Assembly: GCA_023423895.1 (NCBI GenBank)
Contig: JAFAER010000207.1
Span: 21,772-85,771 of the forward strand
Direction of reading: 5' to 3'
Origin: Pseudomonadota bacterium
Lineage (GTDB): Bacteria; Myxococcota_A; Polyangia; Polyangiales; Polyangiaceae
DNA: 64,000 nt
The translations under genes and the position numbers were made by a program. This document shows, piece after piece, positions 43,331 through 52,515 of the stretch. Each line of letters starts with the position of its first letter. The first letter of the stretch is position 1. The notes under the pieces were generated by a model that saw nothing but the letters and a program-made list of their open reading frames with translations, was not told where the DNA came from and did no database searches.

Positions 43331-43351
43331 GACGGAACTTTTTGTTCCGTC
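43331..43351. promoter_or_regulatory. Palindrome in the divergent cytochrome/VWA region
   Basis: GACGGAAC (43331-43338) and GTTCCGTC (43344-43351) are exact inverted arms around TTTTT, 46 bases before the ATG at 43398. It could be an operator for the VIT/VWA gene or a leader hairpin. The surrounding 286-base gap has no gene. Confidence 0.5.
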
Positions 43352-43397
43352 ATCCGTCGCAAGGGGACGCCGCACAGCCGGCGCCGAGGGAAGACGA

Positions 43398-46300
43398 ATG
43401 CACGAGAGAACGCTGCTCTATGGCGCGCTGGGATTCACCGCGATCGCCGCTGCCATCGGTGTGTACAAGGCCAAGTCGGATCCCCCGCGGGTCGAGATCG
43501 CGCCCGTTTCCCTCATCGACTCGTCGCGCGGGATCGCGAGCGCCGAGGTGCCGGTCCGCCTCACGGCGTCGGACGGCACGGGCCTCAAGCTCGTGTCGCT
43601 GCGTGCCGAGGCCGCGGTCGAAGATCCGCTGGCGCTCACGGAGCTGCATCTCACGTTCGAGAACCCGGAAGACCGCGTGCTCGAGGGCACCTTCCGCATC
43701 ACGCTCCCTCAGGGCGCGTCGCTCAGCCGGTTCGCGATGAAGGTCGGCAACGTCTGGCAGGAAGGTGAGGTCGTCGAGAAACAAGCCGCGCGCCAGGCGT
43801 ACGAAGACTTCCTCCACCGCCGGCAGGACCCGGCGCTGATGGAGCAAGGCGCGGGCAACGAGTTCTCGGCGCGTGTGTTCCCGATCCCCGCTCGCGGCAC
43901 GAAGGAGATCATCGTCACGTATGCGGAGGCGATCGAGATCGGGGCCTCCTACGTCCTGCCGCTCCGTGGCCTCCCGCAGCTCGGTTCTCTCGACGTCGAC
44001 GTCCACGTCGCCGGTGCCACGCCGTCCGCGCTCGGAGGAAAGACCGACGCGCTCTTCGGTCTGCACCAGCAGCGCTTCACACCTGCCGGTGACTTCGTCG
44101 TGGAGGCGAAGCAGATCCCGCGGAGCCCCGGCCTTCGTCATGGCGAGCTCGCCATCGCGCGTGTCGTTCCGTTCGCCTCGTCACGGCCCGAGCCCGTCGG
44201 TTCCGCGGTCGTGCTCGTCGACACGAGCGCCTCACGAGGCCTCGGCATCGCCGAACAAGCGCGGACGCTCGAGTCCATCCTGGCGAAGCTGCCGGGCGAC
44301 ACGGCCATCACGGTCGCCTGTTTCGATCAGGAAGTCGTGCCGATCTTCGAGGGCAAGGCGAGCGCGTTCGGACAGAAGGAGGTCTCGAGCATCGTGGCCC
44401 GCGGCGCGCTCGGCGCATCCGACTTCGAGCAAGCGATCGCATGGACGGCCGGACAGGGGAAGAGCGCCAAGGCGACCCGAGTGATCCTCCTGACCGACGG
44501 CGTCGCGACAGCCGGCGAGACGGACGGCCAGAAGCTCAGGACCAAGGTGGAAGCGCTCCGCGAGGCGGGGATCACGCGCATGGACGCCATCGCCATGGGC
44601 GGCATTCGCGACGACGGGTTCCTCCGGACGGTCGTGCGTGGCGTGCTCGATCGAGACGGCGTGGTGCTCGATGCGAAGCTCGGCGCTGACGCCCTCGCAC
44701 GCAGGCTCGGCGAAGCGACCAGCTCGGGTGTCGCGGTGAAGGTGGACGGGGCGAAGTGGTCGTGGCCGGAGAAGCTCGACGGTCTGCAGGCGGGTGACGA
44801 GGTCCTCGTTTATGCCGAGCTCGACGGCGCTGCGCCCGTGCGCATCGACATCGGGGGCCAGCCTTTTGCGCCCGACCTCCGCACCGTCGAGCGACCGCTC
44901 GTCGAGCGCGCGTGGGCGCAGGCGAAGATCCAGAGCCTCGTCGAAGCACCCATGGAGTCGGCGGCAGCGACGAAGCAGCAGATCATCGCGCTGTCGACGC
45001 GCCATCGCGTCCTCTCTCCTCATACCGCGCTCCTCGTGCTCGAGACGGACCACGACTACCGCCGGTTCAACATCGACCGGAACGCAACGGTCGACATCCT
45101 CGCCGTCGAGAACGGCCGCGTCGCCGTCGTGCAAGGCGCGCGTGGATGGGAAGAAGAGCGCCGCAAGGAGCTCACACGAGCCGTGCCGCCCCCCACGAGC
45201 ACGAGCGCGCCGCTGAGGAAGGGCGCGCAGTCGAAGGCGGTCGAAGGTGCGGCTGCTCCGGCGCCGATGCCCACGACGATCCCGGCCGCAGCAGCGTCGG
45301 CCGTGGCTGCTGCGGAGCCGGAGCCGCGCTCGGAATCGGCCACGATCGATCTGCTCAACGCCGCGGGAGGAGGTGCTCCTGCGTCGCCTCCCGCTGATCG
45401 TGCGACCGGAGGGGGCGCGAACGCCGGACCTTCGGATCCCGCACAGGGTGGCGGCGGACAGGCCGGCGAGGTCCTCGGACACGTGGGGACGATCGGCGGC
45501 GGCGGTTCGCCAGGTGCGAGCGACGGGTACGCGGCTGCGAGCGGCGCCCGCGACCGTGCCCAACGTGCAGACGAGCCCGCCCCTCCTCCCGCTGCGGAAC
45601 CGCGTCCGGCGCGTCCGGCGCCCGTCACACGGTGCTCTCCCGGCGATCCGCTGTGCACCGACATGGATGGGCGCTCGCGCTCGGATCGCGAGCGCGGCCA
45701 CGCCGAAGAACGAGCGACCAGCGGCGCCGTCCGTCCCGGATCGCTCACGATCGAAAGCGGCATTGCCGCCGACCAGGTGCAAGGCGTCATCCGCGGCGCC
45801 GTCCCGCGGCTTCGCAGCTGCTACACGTCCGAGCTCGAACGGAACCCGCGGACGAACGGGCGCCTCGTCATCCGCTTCACGGTCGCTCCGACCGGCCGCG
45901 TCCGAACGACCGACCTGTCCGAAGCTCCCGGGAGCGAGACGTTCAAGGGATGTGTCATCGGCGTCGTCGGTGCGCTCCAGTTCACGGCTCCGGGATCGAG
46001 CGAGGCTCGCTTCACGCAGACGTTCGATCTCGTCGGGGGAGGAAGCACCGACGTCGCCGAGCGGCCCGTGAACGCACCGAAGGCGCTCCCGTACGAGGGG
46101 CGATTCAAGACCGTGATGGAGGCCCTCCAGCGAGGCGACAGGGACGGCGCCCTCGACGAGGCCAATCGCTGGCACGCCGAGCAGCCGGGGGACGTGCTCT
46201 CCTTGGTCGCGCTCGGAGAGGTGTTCGAGGCGCGGAGCGATGTGCGGTCCGCGGCTCGGGCGTATGGGTCGATCCTCGAGCTGTTCTCGTTCCGCGCGGA

Positions 46301-47042
46301 CTCGCGGCGCTTCGCCGGAGAGCGGCTCGAGCGCTTGAACGACGCACGTGCGCTCGCACTCGCCGTGGACACCTACGCGAAGGCGGCCGAGCAACGCCCC
46401 GATCATCCCGCCAGCCATCGCCTCTACGCGTTCGCGCTCCTCAAGAAGGGCGATCACGAGAAGGCGTTCGAGGCCATGCAGAAGGGCGCGACTCGCAGCT
46501 ACCCCGCGGGTCGCTTCCGCGGTGTGGACCGCATCCTCAAGGAAGATCTCGGTCTCATCGCTGCCGCGTGGACCGCCGCGGAGCCGCGCCGCTCCGGAGA
46601 GATCCGGGACAAGCTGAAGGCGGCGGGCGGCATCGAGGAGAACGGCCCGAGCCTTCGCTTCGTCCTCAACTGGGAGACGGACGCCAACGACGTCGACTTC
46701 CACATCCGCGACGGCAAGGGCGGTCATGCGTACTACTCGCAGCCGGAGCTCTCCTCTGGCGGGCAGCTCTACGCTGACGTCACGACGGGTTACGGACCGG
46801 AGTGCTTCACCATCCGCGCTCCGCGTGAGGCGCGGGCGTATCCGTACACGCTGCAGGCGCACTATTTCTCGCGCGGCCCGATGGGCTACGGGATGGGCAA
46901 GCTGCAGGTCCTCGAGCACGATGGCCGCGGCAAGCTCTCGTTCGAGGACCGCCCGTTCGTCGTCATGATCGATCGCGCCTATGTCGACATGGGCACGGTC
47001 GAGAAGGGGTCGAAGCTGGCGGACGCGGCCGCGATGAAGTGA
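43398..47042 (+). CDS. VIT/VWA, AgmX-type, TPR and DUF2135-like multidomain protein
   Basis: 1214 residues. One N-terminal membrane segment (TLLYGALGFTAIAAAIGVY). A VIT domain (about 35-170; EVVEKQAARQAYEDFLHRRQDPALMEQ), then a VWA domain (about 265-430) with the metal site DTSAS. A long Pro/Ala/Gly-rich linker with CSPGDPLCTD follows. About 790-890 is an AgmX/PglI (TonB-like) C-terminal module: LRSCYTSELERNPRTNGRLVIRFTVAPTGRV and FKGCVIGVVGALQF. TPR-like helices follow (about 900-1080), and the end resembles DUF2135 (VLNWETDANDVDFHIRD, YADVTTGYGPECFTI). Starts at ATG 43398 after GAGGGAAGA. AgmX modules belong to gliding or adhesion-linked envelope proteins; a role at the envelope is likely but inferred. 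Confidence 0.9.
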   Translation: MHERTLLYGALGFTAIAAAIGVYKAKSDPPRVEIAPVSLIDSSRGIASAEVPVRLTASDGTGLKLVSLRAEAAVEDPLALTELHLTFENPEDRVLEGTFRITLPQGASLSRFAMKVGNVWQEGEVVEKQAARQAYEDFLHRRQDPALMEQGAGNEFSARVFPIPARGTKEIIVTYAEAIEIGASYVLPLRGLPQLGSLDVDVHVAGATPSALGGKTDALFGLHQQRFTPAGDFVVEAKQIPRSPGLRHGELAIARVVPFASSRPEPVGSAVVLVDTSASRGLGIAEQARTLESILAKLPGDTAITVACFDQEVVPIFEGKASAFGQKEVSSIVARGALGASDFEQAIAWTAGQGKSAKATRVILLTDGVATAGETDGQKLRTKVEALREAGITRMDAIAMGGIRDDGFLRTVVRGVLDRDGVVLDAKLGADALARRLGEATSSGVAVKVDGAKWSWPEKLDGLQAGDEVLVYAELDGAAPVRIDIGGQPFAPDLRTVERPLVERAWAQAKIQSLVEAPMESAAATKQQIIALSTRHRVLSPHTALLVLETDHDYRRFNIDRNATVDILAVENGRVAVVQGARGWEEERRKELTRAVPPPTSTSAPLRKGAQSKAVEGAAAPAPMPTTIPAAAASAVAAAEPEPRSESATIDLLNAAGGGAPASPPADRATGGGANAGPSDPAQGGGGQAGEVLGHVGTIGGGGSPGASDGYAAASGARDRAQRADEPAPPPAAEPRPARPAPVTRCSPGDPLCTDMDGRSRSDRERGHAEERATSGAVRPGSLTIESGIAADQVQGVIRGAVPRLRSCYTSELERNPRTNGRLVIRFTVAPTGRVRTTDLSEAPGSETFKGCVIGVVGALQFTAPGSSEARFTQTFDLVGGGSTDVAERPVNAPKALPYEGRFKTVMEALQRGDRDGALDEANRWHAEQPGDVLSLVALGEVFEARSDVRSAARAYGSILELFSFRADSRRFAGERLERLNDARALALAVDTYAKAAEQRPDHPASHRLYAFALLKKGDHEKAFEAMQKGATRSYPAGRFRGVDRILKEDLGLIAAAWTAAEPRRSGEIRDKLKAAGGIEENGPSLRFVLNWETDANDVDFHIRDGKGGHAYYSQPELSSGGQLYADVTTGYGPECFTIRAPREARAYPYTLQAHYFSRGPMGYGMGKLQVLEHDGRGKLSFEDRPFVVMIDRAYVDMGTVEKGSKLADAAAMK

Positions 47043-47090
47043 CGGAGGACGCGCGGAGCTCGCGCGACGAGGGGGCGCGGGCGCTCCGCG

Positions 47091-48470
47091 TCACCAAGCG
47101 AGGCTCAGCCCGACGTAGCCGTGAGCCCCGCCGGCAACCGGCTGCCCAGGCACGTAGCCGGCGGTCTTGGCGGCGAGCTTCGCGCTCATGCCGAGCCGCG
47201 GATCGTCGCGGTGTCGGCCTCCGAGAAGGCGAACGTCGGCGAACACGCCTGCGTTGACGCCCATCCGGTTCGGGCGATCGAACAACGCGCGCTCTTCGAC
47301 GAGGATCTCGGGCTGCCGCCAGACGTCGAGCTCGACGCCGAGATGGACGTGCCGCGAGAAGAGCTCGGCTCCGAGCAGACGTGCTCCTGCGCCCCAGTAG
47401 CCCTCGTTCGTGATCCCGCTCGTTCCGACGCGGGCGTGGACGTCGAGCAGCGGGCCTCCGTCGCGAGGTGAGAGGAAGACGTCGATGCCCTGTTCCGCGC
47501 CGAACGGCGTGAGCCCGAACCGCGGGGAAGGGAAGACCTGCCAGCGGCCGATGGTCGGCAGGGGCATGCGAGACATGCGCTCGCCGCGGTAGATGCTCGA
47601 CACGACCACACCGTAGAAGGCGTAGAAGAGCGTCGGATCGACGAGGTTCCACACATACCCCGCCGAGAGGCGGCGCGCGATGCGACGACGATCTTCGGCG
47701 CGCCACCCGTTCGAGACCTCCTGCAGGCCCGTCACGTAGGACATCACGTCGTTCGACGTACGCGTGCCCCCGCGCTCGAGCGAGCTCGAAAGGAACGAGC
47801 CCGCGTACGGCAGCTTCGACATCATGTACGTCAGGAGGTCTCCGTGATGTACCCATCCTCGCTGGTGGACGATCCGTGCGTTGATCCACCAGGCATGCAC
47901 GTAGTTCGCCTCGAGGCCGCCGAGGACGCTCACGACCTCCTTCGTGTCCTCGACGGTGCCTTCCGTGAGGTATCTCGTGTAGCCGCCCGCCGCCTCGTCC
48001 GCGCGAGACGCGAACAGGAGCTGGTAGATGCCCGGCACGTTGAAGAGAAAGCTCGGTCGTAACCCGAGCTCGCGCCCGCGTGCGCCGTGTCCCCCGAGCT
48101 CGTGGACGGTGACCGTCGTGAGCTCCGCGATCGGCTCGTCGATGAAGAGAAGCTTCAGGCTGCGCCCGAGAACGCCGAGCGCCTTGTCGCCGAAGCCGAC
48201 CTCCGGCTTGTTCCCGAACGGGAGCACGTCCTCGTAGCGGAAGATCAAGCGCCCGAGCGAGTCGAGCGTGCGGACACTCGGCTCGACGCCGAGCTTCCCG
48301 TCGAACACGAAGACGTACGGGTCGCGCGGCGGCGCCTGTTGGGGCGCGATCGGATCGCTCGCCGAGGATCGGAGCTGAGCGCCGGCCGGTGTGGACACGA
48401 GCGAGCCGAACGCGATGGCAAGCGACGCGAACACGCCCGAGGAGCGCGCCCGGCTGCCGTCAGTGGTCAC
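47091..48470 (-). CDS. Putative outer-membrane protein with HELGGH motif
   Basis: 459 residues from a GTG at 48470, 11 bases inside the end of the upstream lipoprotein gene. The N-terminus ends in STPAGAQ, a cleavable signal. Residues 123-134 (HELGGHGARGRE) resemble a metal-binding motif, but with three residues between Glu and His rather than two, so it is not a standard HExxH zincin. The second half alternates strands (YVWNLVDPTLFYAFYGVVVSSIY, GYWGAGARLLGAELFSRHVHLGVELDVW, GAHGYVGLSLAW) and ends in Trp, as outer-membrane barrels do. No family was recognised. Confidence 0.75.
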   Translation of the reverse strand: MTTDGSRARSSGVFASLAIAFGSLVSTPAGAQLRSSASDPIAPQQAPPRDPYVFVFDGKLGVEPSVRTLDSLGRLIFRYEDVLPFGNKPEVGFGDKALGVLGRSLKLLFIDEPIAELTTVTVHELGGHGARGRELGLRPSFLFNVPGIYQLLFASRADEAAGGYTRYLTEGTVEDTKEVVSVLGGLEANYVHAWWINARIVHQRGWVHHGDLLTYMMSKLPYAGSFLSSSLERGGTRTSNDVMSYVTGLQEVSNGWRAEDRRRIARRLSAGYVWNLVDPTLFYAFYGVVVSSIYRGERMSRMPLPTIGRWQVFPSPRFGLTPFGAEQGIDVFLSPRDGGPLLDVHARVGTSGITNEGYWGAGARLLGAELFSRHVHLGVELDVWRQPEILVEERALFDRPNRMGVNAGVFADVRLLGGRHRDDPRLGMSAKLAAKTAGYVPGQPVAGGAHGYVGLSLAW

Positions 48471-49821
48471 AGGCGATCTCCGTCGCGGCGAGCTCGCCTG
48501 CTCCGAGCGCAAGCACGGTGAAGCGTCCCTCACCGTGGGCGAGGACGGTATGTGCTCGCGGTACGTCGACGGCGCCGTATTCGCTGCGGCTCATCGAGCT
48601 CGTGCCGACGACGACGTCGCCGCCGCGCTTCCTGCCATGCGAATCGACCGCCGCGAACAGCGTTCGCCCGGCGGATTCGAAGACCAGCCCGAGGTCGTCG
48701 CCGCGTCGGTCGAAACCGAGGAGCGCGCGGCCACGGCTCGTCCGTTCCCGCAAGCCGATGCCCGCTGCCCCGAAAGGAACGATGCCCGTGAAGATCTCGC
48801 GCGGCACGCGCTCTTCGTCGGCACGGCCGTCCTCGAACGGCGAGATCGACCATGCGATCGCCGCTTCTCCCGAAGCTTCCCAGATCATGCGTGTGTCGGA
48901 TGCAGCCGGCAGAGCGATGGGGCCTGCGACGACGCGGAGCGCATCGTCGGCGAGCCATGCGCGACCGCCTGCGGAGACGGCGATGCGGCCGCTCGGCAGG
49001 TATTCGACGATCGGCGCGCGCCGACTCCCCGCCGTAGCGAGGCCGACACCACCGATGGAGGCGTCGGCTGTCGGGCGTGGAGGCAGGGCGAGCCATGCGG
49101 CCGTCTCCTGGGTCACGGCGCCGTCGCGGCGCACTCCGAGAGCGACGAACCTCGGCTCGATGGCCGCTCCCAGGGAAGCCTCGACGAAGTCCGGATCGAT
49201 CCGAACGAATGCGAGCGCAGCATCCGCGACGCCGGTGAACGTGACCGCGATGAGGCACTGCTCGCACGAGTGAACGACGATGACGGGCTCAGGCTCGGGC
49301 TCGGGCTGGGTCGCGGCGCCCGCCACGACGGACGCCTTGACGACGGACGCCGAGCGGACGCGGCCGTCGGGATCGGTCGACGCCGACGTCTCCGTCCAGT
49401 GGACGAGCCACGCGTCGCCGACGGGCACGATCCCGACGTCCTCGACGCCTGCTCTTCGAGAGCGAAGCGCCGCCGGCGCGGGCACCTCGAGCCGTGTAAC
49501 CACGTCTCCGAGAGCGTCGACGACGGCGACGTCGATCGCCGCGACGACGGGCGGCCCCTTCGCCCCGGAATCGGGATCGGCGCCCCCGTCGGGCAGATCG
49601 CGCCTCCTCCACGAGGCGACGACCCGTTCCCCCGTCCGCACGAGCGCGATCGCCGGCGGCTCACCGATCGCCACATCTGCAGCGAGCACATGCTGCCCCG
49701 TGATCCTGCACGGAGGCTCGTACGGTGGGTCACATGCCGTAGAGCCGAGCGTGGCGGCGGCCGCTATGCCGCCGGCGGCAGCGACAGCGGTCCAGCGGAG
49801 CAAGACGAGACGGATCGACAT
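48460..49821 (-). CDS. Lipoprotein of unknown function
   Basis: 453 residues. Lipoprotein signal IAAAATLGSTAC. The mature part is rich in short beta strands with repeated spacing (VVAAIDVAVVDALGDVVTRLEV, GIVPVGDAWLVHWTETSAST, PIVEYLPSGRIAVSAGGRAWLADD, DLGLVFESAGRTLFAAVDSHGRKRGGDVVVGTSS), as in beta-propellers, but no blade family can be named. Its stop overlaps the start of the putative outer-membrane gene by 11 bases, so the two products probably act together at the outer membrane. Confidence 0.8.
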   Translation of the reverse strand: MSIRLVLLRWTAVAAAGGIAAAATLGSTACDPPYEPPCRITGQHVLAADVAIGEPPAIALVRTGERVVASWRRRDLPDGGADPDSGAKGPPVVAAIDVAVVDALGDVVTRLEVPAPAALRSRRAGVEDVGIVPVGDAWLVHWTETSASTDPDGRVRSASVVKASVVAGAATQPEPEPEPVIVVHSCEQCLIAVTFTGVADAALAFVRIDPDFVEASLGAAIEPRFVALGVRRDGAVTQETAAWLALPPRPTADASIGGVGLATAGSRRAPIVEYLPSGRIAVSAGGRAWLADDALRVVAGPIALPAASDTRMIWEASGEAAIAWSISPFEDGRADEERVPREIFTGIVPFGAAGIGLRERTSRGRALLGFDRRGDDLGLVFESAGRTLFAAVDSHGRKRGGDVVVGTSSMSRSEYGAVDVPRAHTVLAHGEGRFTVLALGAGELAATEIACDH

Positions 49822-49954
49822 GGTCGGCGAGGGAAACGGCGCGCCTTCCTTCTACCTCTTCCGTCACTGCCATGCCGAATACCCGCCTCGGACGAGGCCG
49901 TCGGGATGGGCGCTCACGAACGGCGCGTCGACGACCAACGCGCGTGCGCCGCAG

Positions 49955-51646
49955 TCAGTTCGCTTCTTCCGCGGGGGAAGGTGGGTGCGCGCTCGTGGTC
50001 GGAGGCGGCGGCGGAACGCCGGCCTCGGGCGGATTCGTGAGGATCGACCAGGCCGGGTTGTAGGTCGGCTTCGGCGGTGCGGTGTCGACGGGCGCGGGGA
50101 TCGGGAGCGCGGGGCCGTTCGCGGCGGTGCCCTGGCGTGTCCCGGACGTCCTCGTCGGAGCGCCGCCATCTTCGGCGGAGGTCGAGTCGAGCTCCGAGAT
50201 GGCCGCGTCGCTGGTCGTGTCGACGTCGACGTTGGCGGCGCTCGACGCGACGGGCGCGGGCGCCGACGAGGATGCAGACGCGGACATCGATGGTAGCGGC
50301 AGCGCGGCTGCCGTCGCGACCGGCCCGGCGGCTCCGGGGTCTGCCGTCTCGGGCCGGGGCCACAAGATCCATGCGCCCGCGGCGACCGCGATGAGACCGG
50401 CGAGCCAGAGCAAGAGGCTGCCGCGTCGTTTCCGCTCGCCGATCTGGTCTCGCAGCTTCGTCGCGCTGGTCGTCCTGCTCGCTCCGTAGCTCGACGACAC
50501 CGCGCGGTCGGCATCACTCTCGTCTTGCGGTCCGCGGCTGCGCGTCGTCGCGTGGACGAGCTTCGTGCGGTCACGTGAAGACACCTCGGTCGCGGCGAAC
50601 GCGAGATCCGCCGGTGCGCCGAGCCCTTCGAGCGAGTCGGCGTGCGCCTGGCGGGACTCGGCCGCCTCGATCGCCTTGGCGATGGTGGCCGCGCGCTTCG
50701 ACGCGAGCTCGGGCAAGGTCTCCTTGACGAACGTGGAGACGTCTTCGTTTTCTGCCTGGAGCTCGAGCTCGTGGATCGCGCTCTCGATCGCCCGGCGCAT
50801 CTGGGCGCACGAGTCGAAGCGACCTTCGGGCTCCTTCACGAGCGCCTTGCCGAGGATTCGCTCGATCGGAGGAGGAAGCGCGACGTCGAGCGGCGGCAGC
50901 GGGTCCGGGCTCATCAGCCGCTTCACGACGTCGAGATCGTCCTCGGTGTGATAGGGCGTGTGGCCGACGAGCAGCTCGTAGAGGCACATCCCGGCTGCCC
51001 AGACGTCGGCGCGATGATCGATCCCCTTCGAGGCGACCTGCTCGGGCGCCATGTAGCGGATCTTGCCCTTCACCACGCCCTGGCCGGTCTCGACGGCCGT
51101 GCGGTTCTTCGCCTTCACGAGGCCGAAGTCGATGACCTTCGCGCTGCCCTCCGTCGACAGGAGGATGTTCTGGGGGGACACGTCGCGGTGGACGACCCCG
51201 AGACTCTCGCCCTTCGCGTCCTTGAGCTGGTGCGCCGCATGGAGCCCCGCGCAGATGTCGGCGACGATCCGCATCGAGATGCCGGGCGGCAGCGCCGAGC
51301 CGCGTTTGAGCGCGAGCCGGTTGATCTTCGCCAGCGAGTCGCCGTCGACATACTCCATCACGATGTAGAGGATGTCGTTCTGTTCGCCGAGCTCGAGGAT
51401 CTGCGCGACGTTCGGGTGGATGATCCGCGAAGCGATCCGCGCTTCGTCCAGGAACATCTCCTGGAAGTGTGGGTCGGAGATGAGCTCGGTCTTGATCGTC
51501 TTGATCGCGAACAGCTTCTCGAACCCGCGCTTGCCGCGGAGCCGGGCGAGCCACACCGTGGCCATGCCGCCGGACGCGATCGGGCACAAGAGCTCGTACC
51601 GATCGAGCCGGTAGCCGGGGACGAGCGTGCTTTCGGCCGCTTCCAT
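49955..51646 (-). CDS. Membrane-anchored Ser/Thr protein kinase
   Basis: 563 residues. Hanks kinase at about 16-285: SGGMATV loop, Lys49 (AIKTI), HRDVSPQN (typical of myxobacterial Pkn kinases), IDFGLVKAK, RYMAPEQ. A helical linker follows, then one transmembrane segment near residue 415 (SLLLWLAGLIAVAAGAWILW) and a Pro/Ser/Ala-rich extracytoplasmic tail of about 125 residues without a known sensor domain. It probably senses an envelope signal and phosphorylates cytoplasmic targets. The flanking lipoprotein genes are possible partners (inference). Confidence 0.94.
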   Translation of the reverse strand: MEAAESTLVPGYRLDRYELLCPIASGGMATVWLARLRGKRGFEKLFAIKTIKTELISDPHFQEMFLDEARIASRIIHPNVAQILELGEQNDILYIVMEYVDGDSLAKINRLALKRGSALPPGISMRIVADICAGLHAAHQLKDAKGESLGVVHRDVSPQNILLSTEGSAKVIDFGLVKAKNRTAVETGQGVVKGKIRYMAPEQVASKGIDHRADVWAAGMCLYELLVGHTPYHTEDDLDVVKRLMSPDPLPPLDVALPPPIERILGKALVKEPEGRFDSCAQMRRAIESAIHELELQAENEDVSTFVKETLPELASKRAATIAKAIEAAESRQAHADSLEGLGAPADLAFAATEVSSRDRTKLVHATTRSRGPQDESDADRAVSSSYGASRTTSATKLRDQIGERKRRGSLLLWLAGLIAVAAGAWILWPRPETADPGAAGPVATAAALPLPSMSASASSSAPAPVASSAANVDVDTTSDAAISELDSTSAEDGGAPTRTSGTRQGTAANGPALPIPAPVDTAPPKPTYNPAWSILTNPPEAGVPPPPPTTSAHPPSPAEEAN

Positions 51647-51718
51647 GGGACCATCGCATCATACGCGACGGAGAGCGCCTCGTCCCGTTCGCGGACGGCT
51701 GAGATCGCCGGCGGTCGC

Positions 51719-51762
51719 GGACCTGGCGCGGACCTGGCGCGAACGTGGCGCGAACGTGGCTC
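51719..51762. repeat. 11-base tandem repeat, four copies
   Basis: Four imperfect copies of G(G/A)AC(C/G)TGGCGC (two GGACCTGGCGC, two GAACGTGGC(G/T)C) in the 207-base gap between the kinase start and the OmpA-like gene end. A period of 11 is close to one DNA turn, so bound proteins would stack on one face. Confidence 0.8.
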
Positions 51763-51853
51763 CTCGGACGTGGCGCCGGAGGACGCGCGGCGCTCGACGG
51801 AGGGTGGCCGGCGCGCGCGCCGTCGAGGGCGCGCGCAGGATCTCGGGCACGCT

Positions 51854-52390
51854 TCAGTCGCGCTGGGCGAGGTCGGTCTTCGCCTTCATCGGCGCGAGCG
51901 AGATGTCGACGCGGCGATCGCGACGCCAGCCGTCCTCGTCCTTGCCTTCGGCGTCGAGCTCGCCGCGCGACGTCTTCGCCATCGTCTGCGGATCGACGCC
52001 GAGCTTCGCGAGGTAGTCGTGCACGCTCTCGGCGCGGTAGTCGCCGAGCACCATGTTGTACTCGATCTCGCCGCGCGGATCGCAGCGGCCGACGAGCGAG
52101 AGGTGGCGGCCTTTGAGGGGCCCCGTCGTCACGCACTTGGCGACCTGCTCGAGCACGTCGCGATCCTCGGGCTGCAGATCGGCGTCGTCGTAGTCGAACT
52201 TCGGCGCGCGATCGACGTTCTCGACGTGGATCTTGCAGGCCTTCATGATGTCGTCGGAGACGCGGACGTTGTTCTTGGCAAGCGCCGAGGTGGTCTCGAG
52301 GGGCTCTTTCGCGAGTGGCTTCTTCGCGCAGCCGAAGAGAGCGAGGACAAGGGCGGGTGCAGCAAGCAACAGCGCGGCGTTTCGGCGCAT
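51854..52390 (-). CDS. OmpA/Pal-like lipoprotein
   Basis: 178 residues. The signal LLAAPALVLALFGC gives Cys21. The C-terminal two-thirds follows the OmpA C-terminal (peptidoglycan-binding) fold: DYDDADLQPEDRDVLEQVAKC, then LSLVGRCDPRGEIEYNMVLGDYRAESVHDYLAKLGV, which aligns with the family GHTDxxGxxxYNxxLSxxRAxAV. It should tie the outer membrane to the cell wall, like Pal. The usual Tol genes are not in this window, so it may be a paralogue. Confidence 0.92.
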   Translation of the reverse strand: MRRNAALLLAAPALVLALFGCAKKPLAKEPLETTSALAKNNVRVSDDIMKACKIHVENVDRAPKFDYDDADLQPEDRDVLEQVAKCVTTGPLKGRHLSLVGRCDPRGEIEYNMVLGDYRAESVHDYLAKLGVDPQTMAKTSRGELDAEGKDEDGWRRDRRVDISLAPMKAKTDLAQRD

Positions 52391-52515
52391 GACAGACCTC
52401 TGGGGTGATTGGGGCACGAGGCCCTGTGCGTTCATCCCCGGTATGCTGTTGAGCTCGACCGGGCCAAGTTTGTGCCGGCCCGTCTCGCCCCGTCTCGTCC
52501 TGTCTCGTCCCCGCG

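Noticed and set aside
44232..46919. An 895-codon open frame on the - strand
   Set aside because: Antisense to the VIT/VWA gene; no domain, and the + strand protein has clear motifs through the same bases.
47052..47090. Possible stem between the convergent VIT/VWA and outer-membrane genes
   Set aside because: Eight-base stem with a 23-base loop; too weak to call a terminator.
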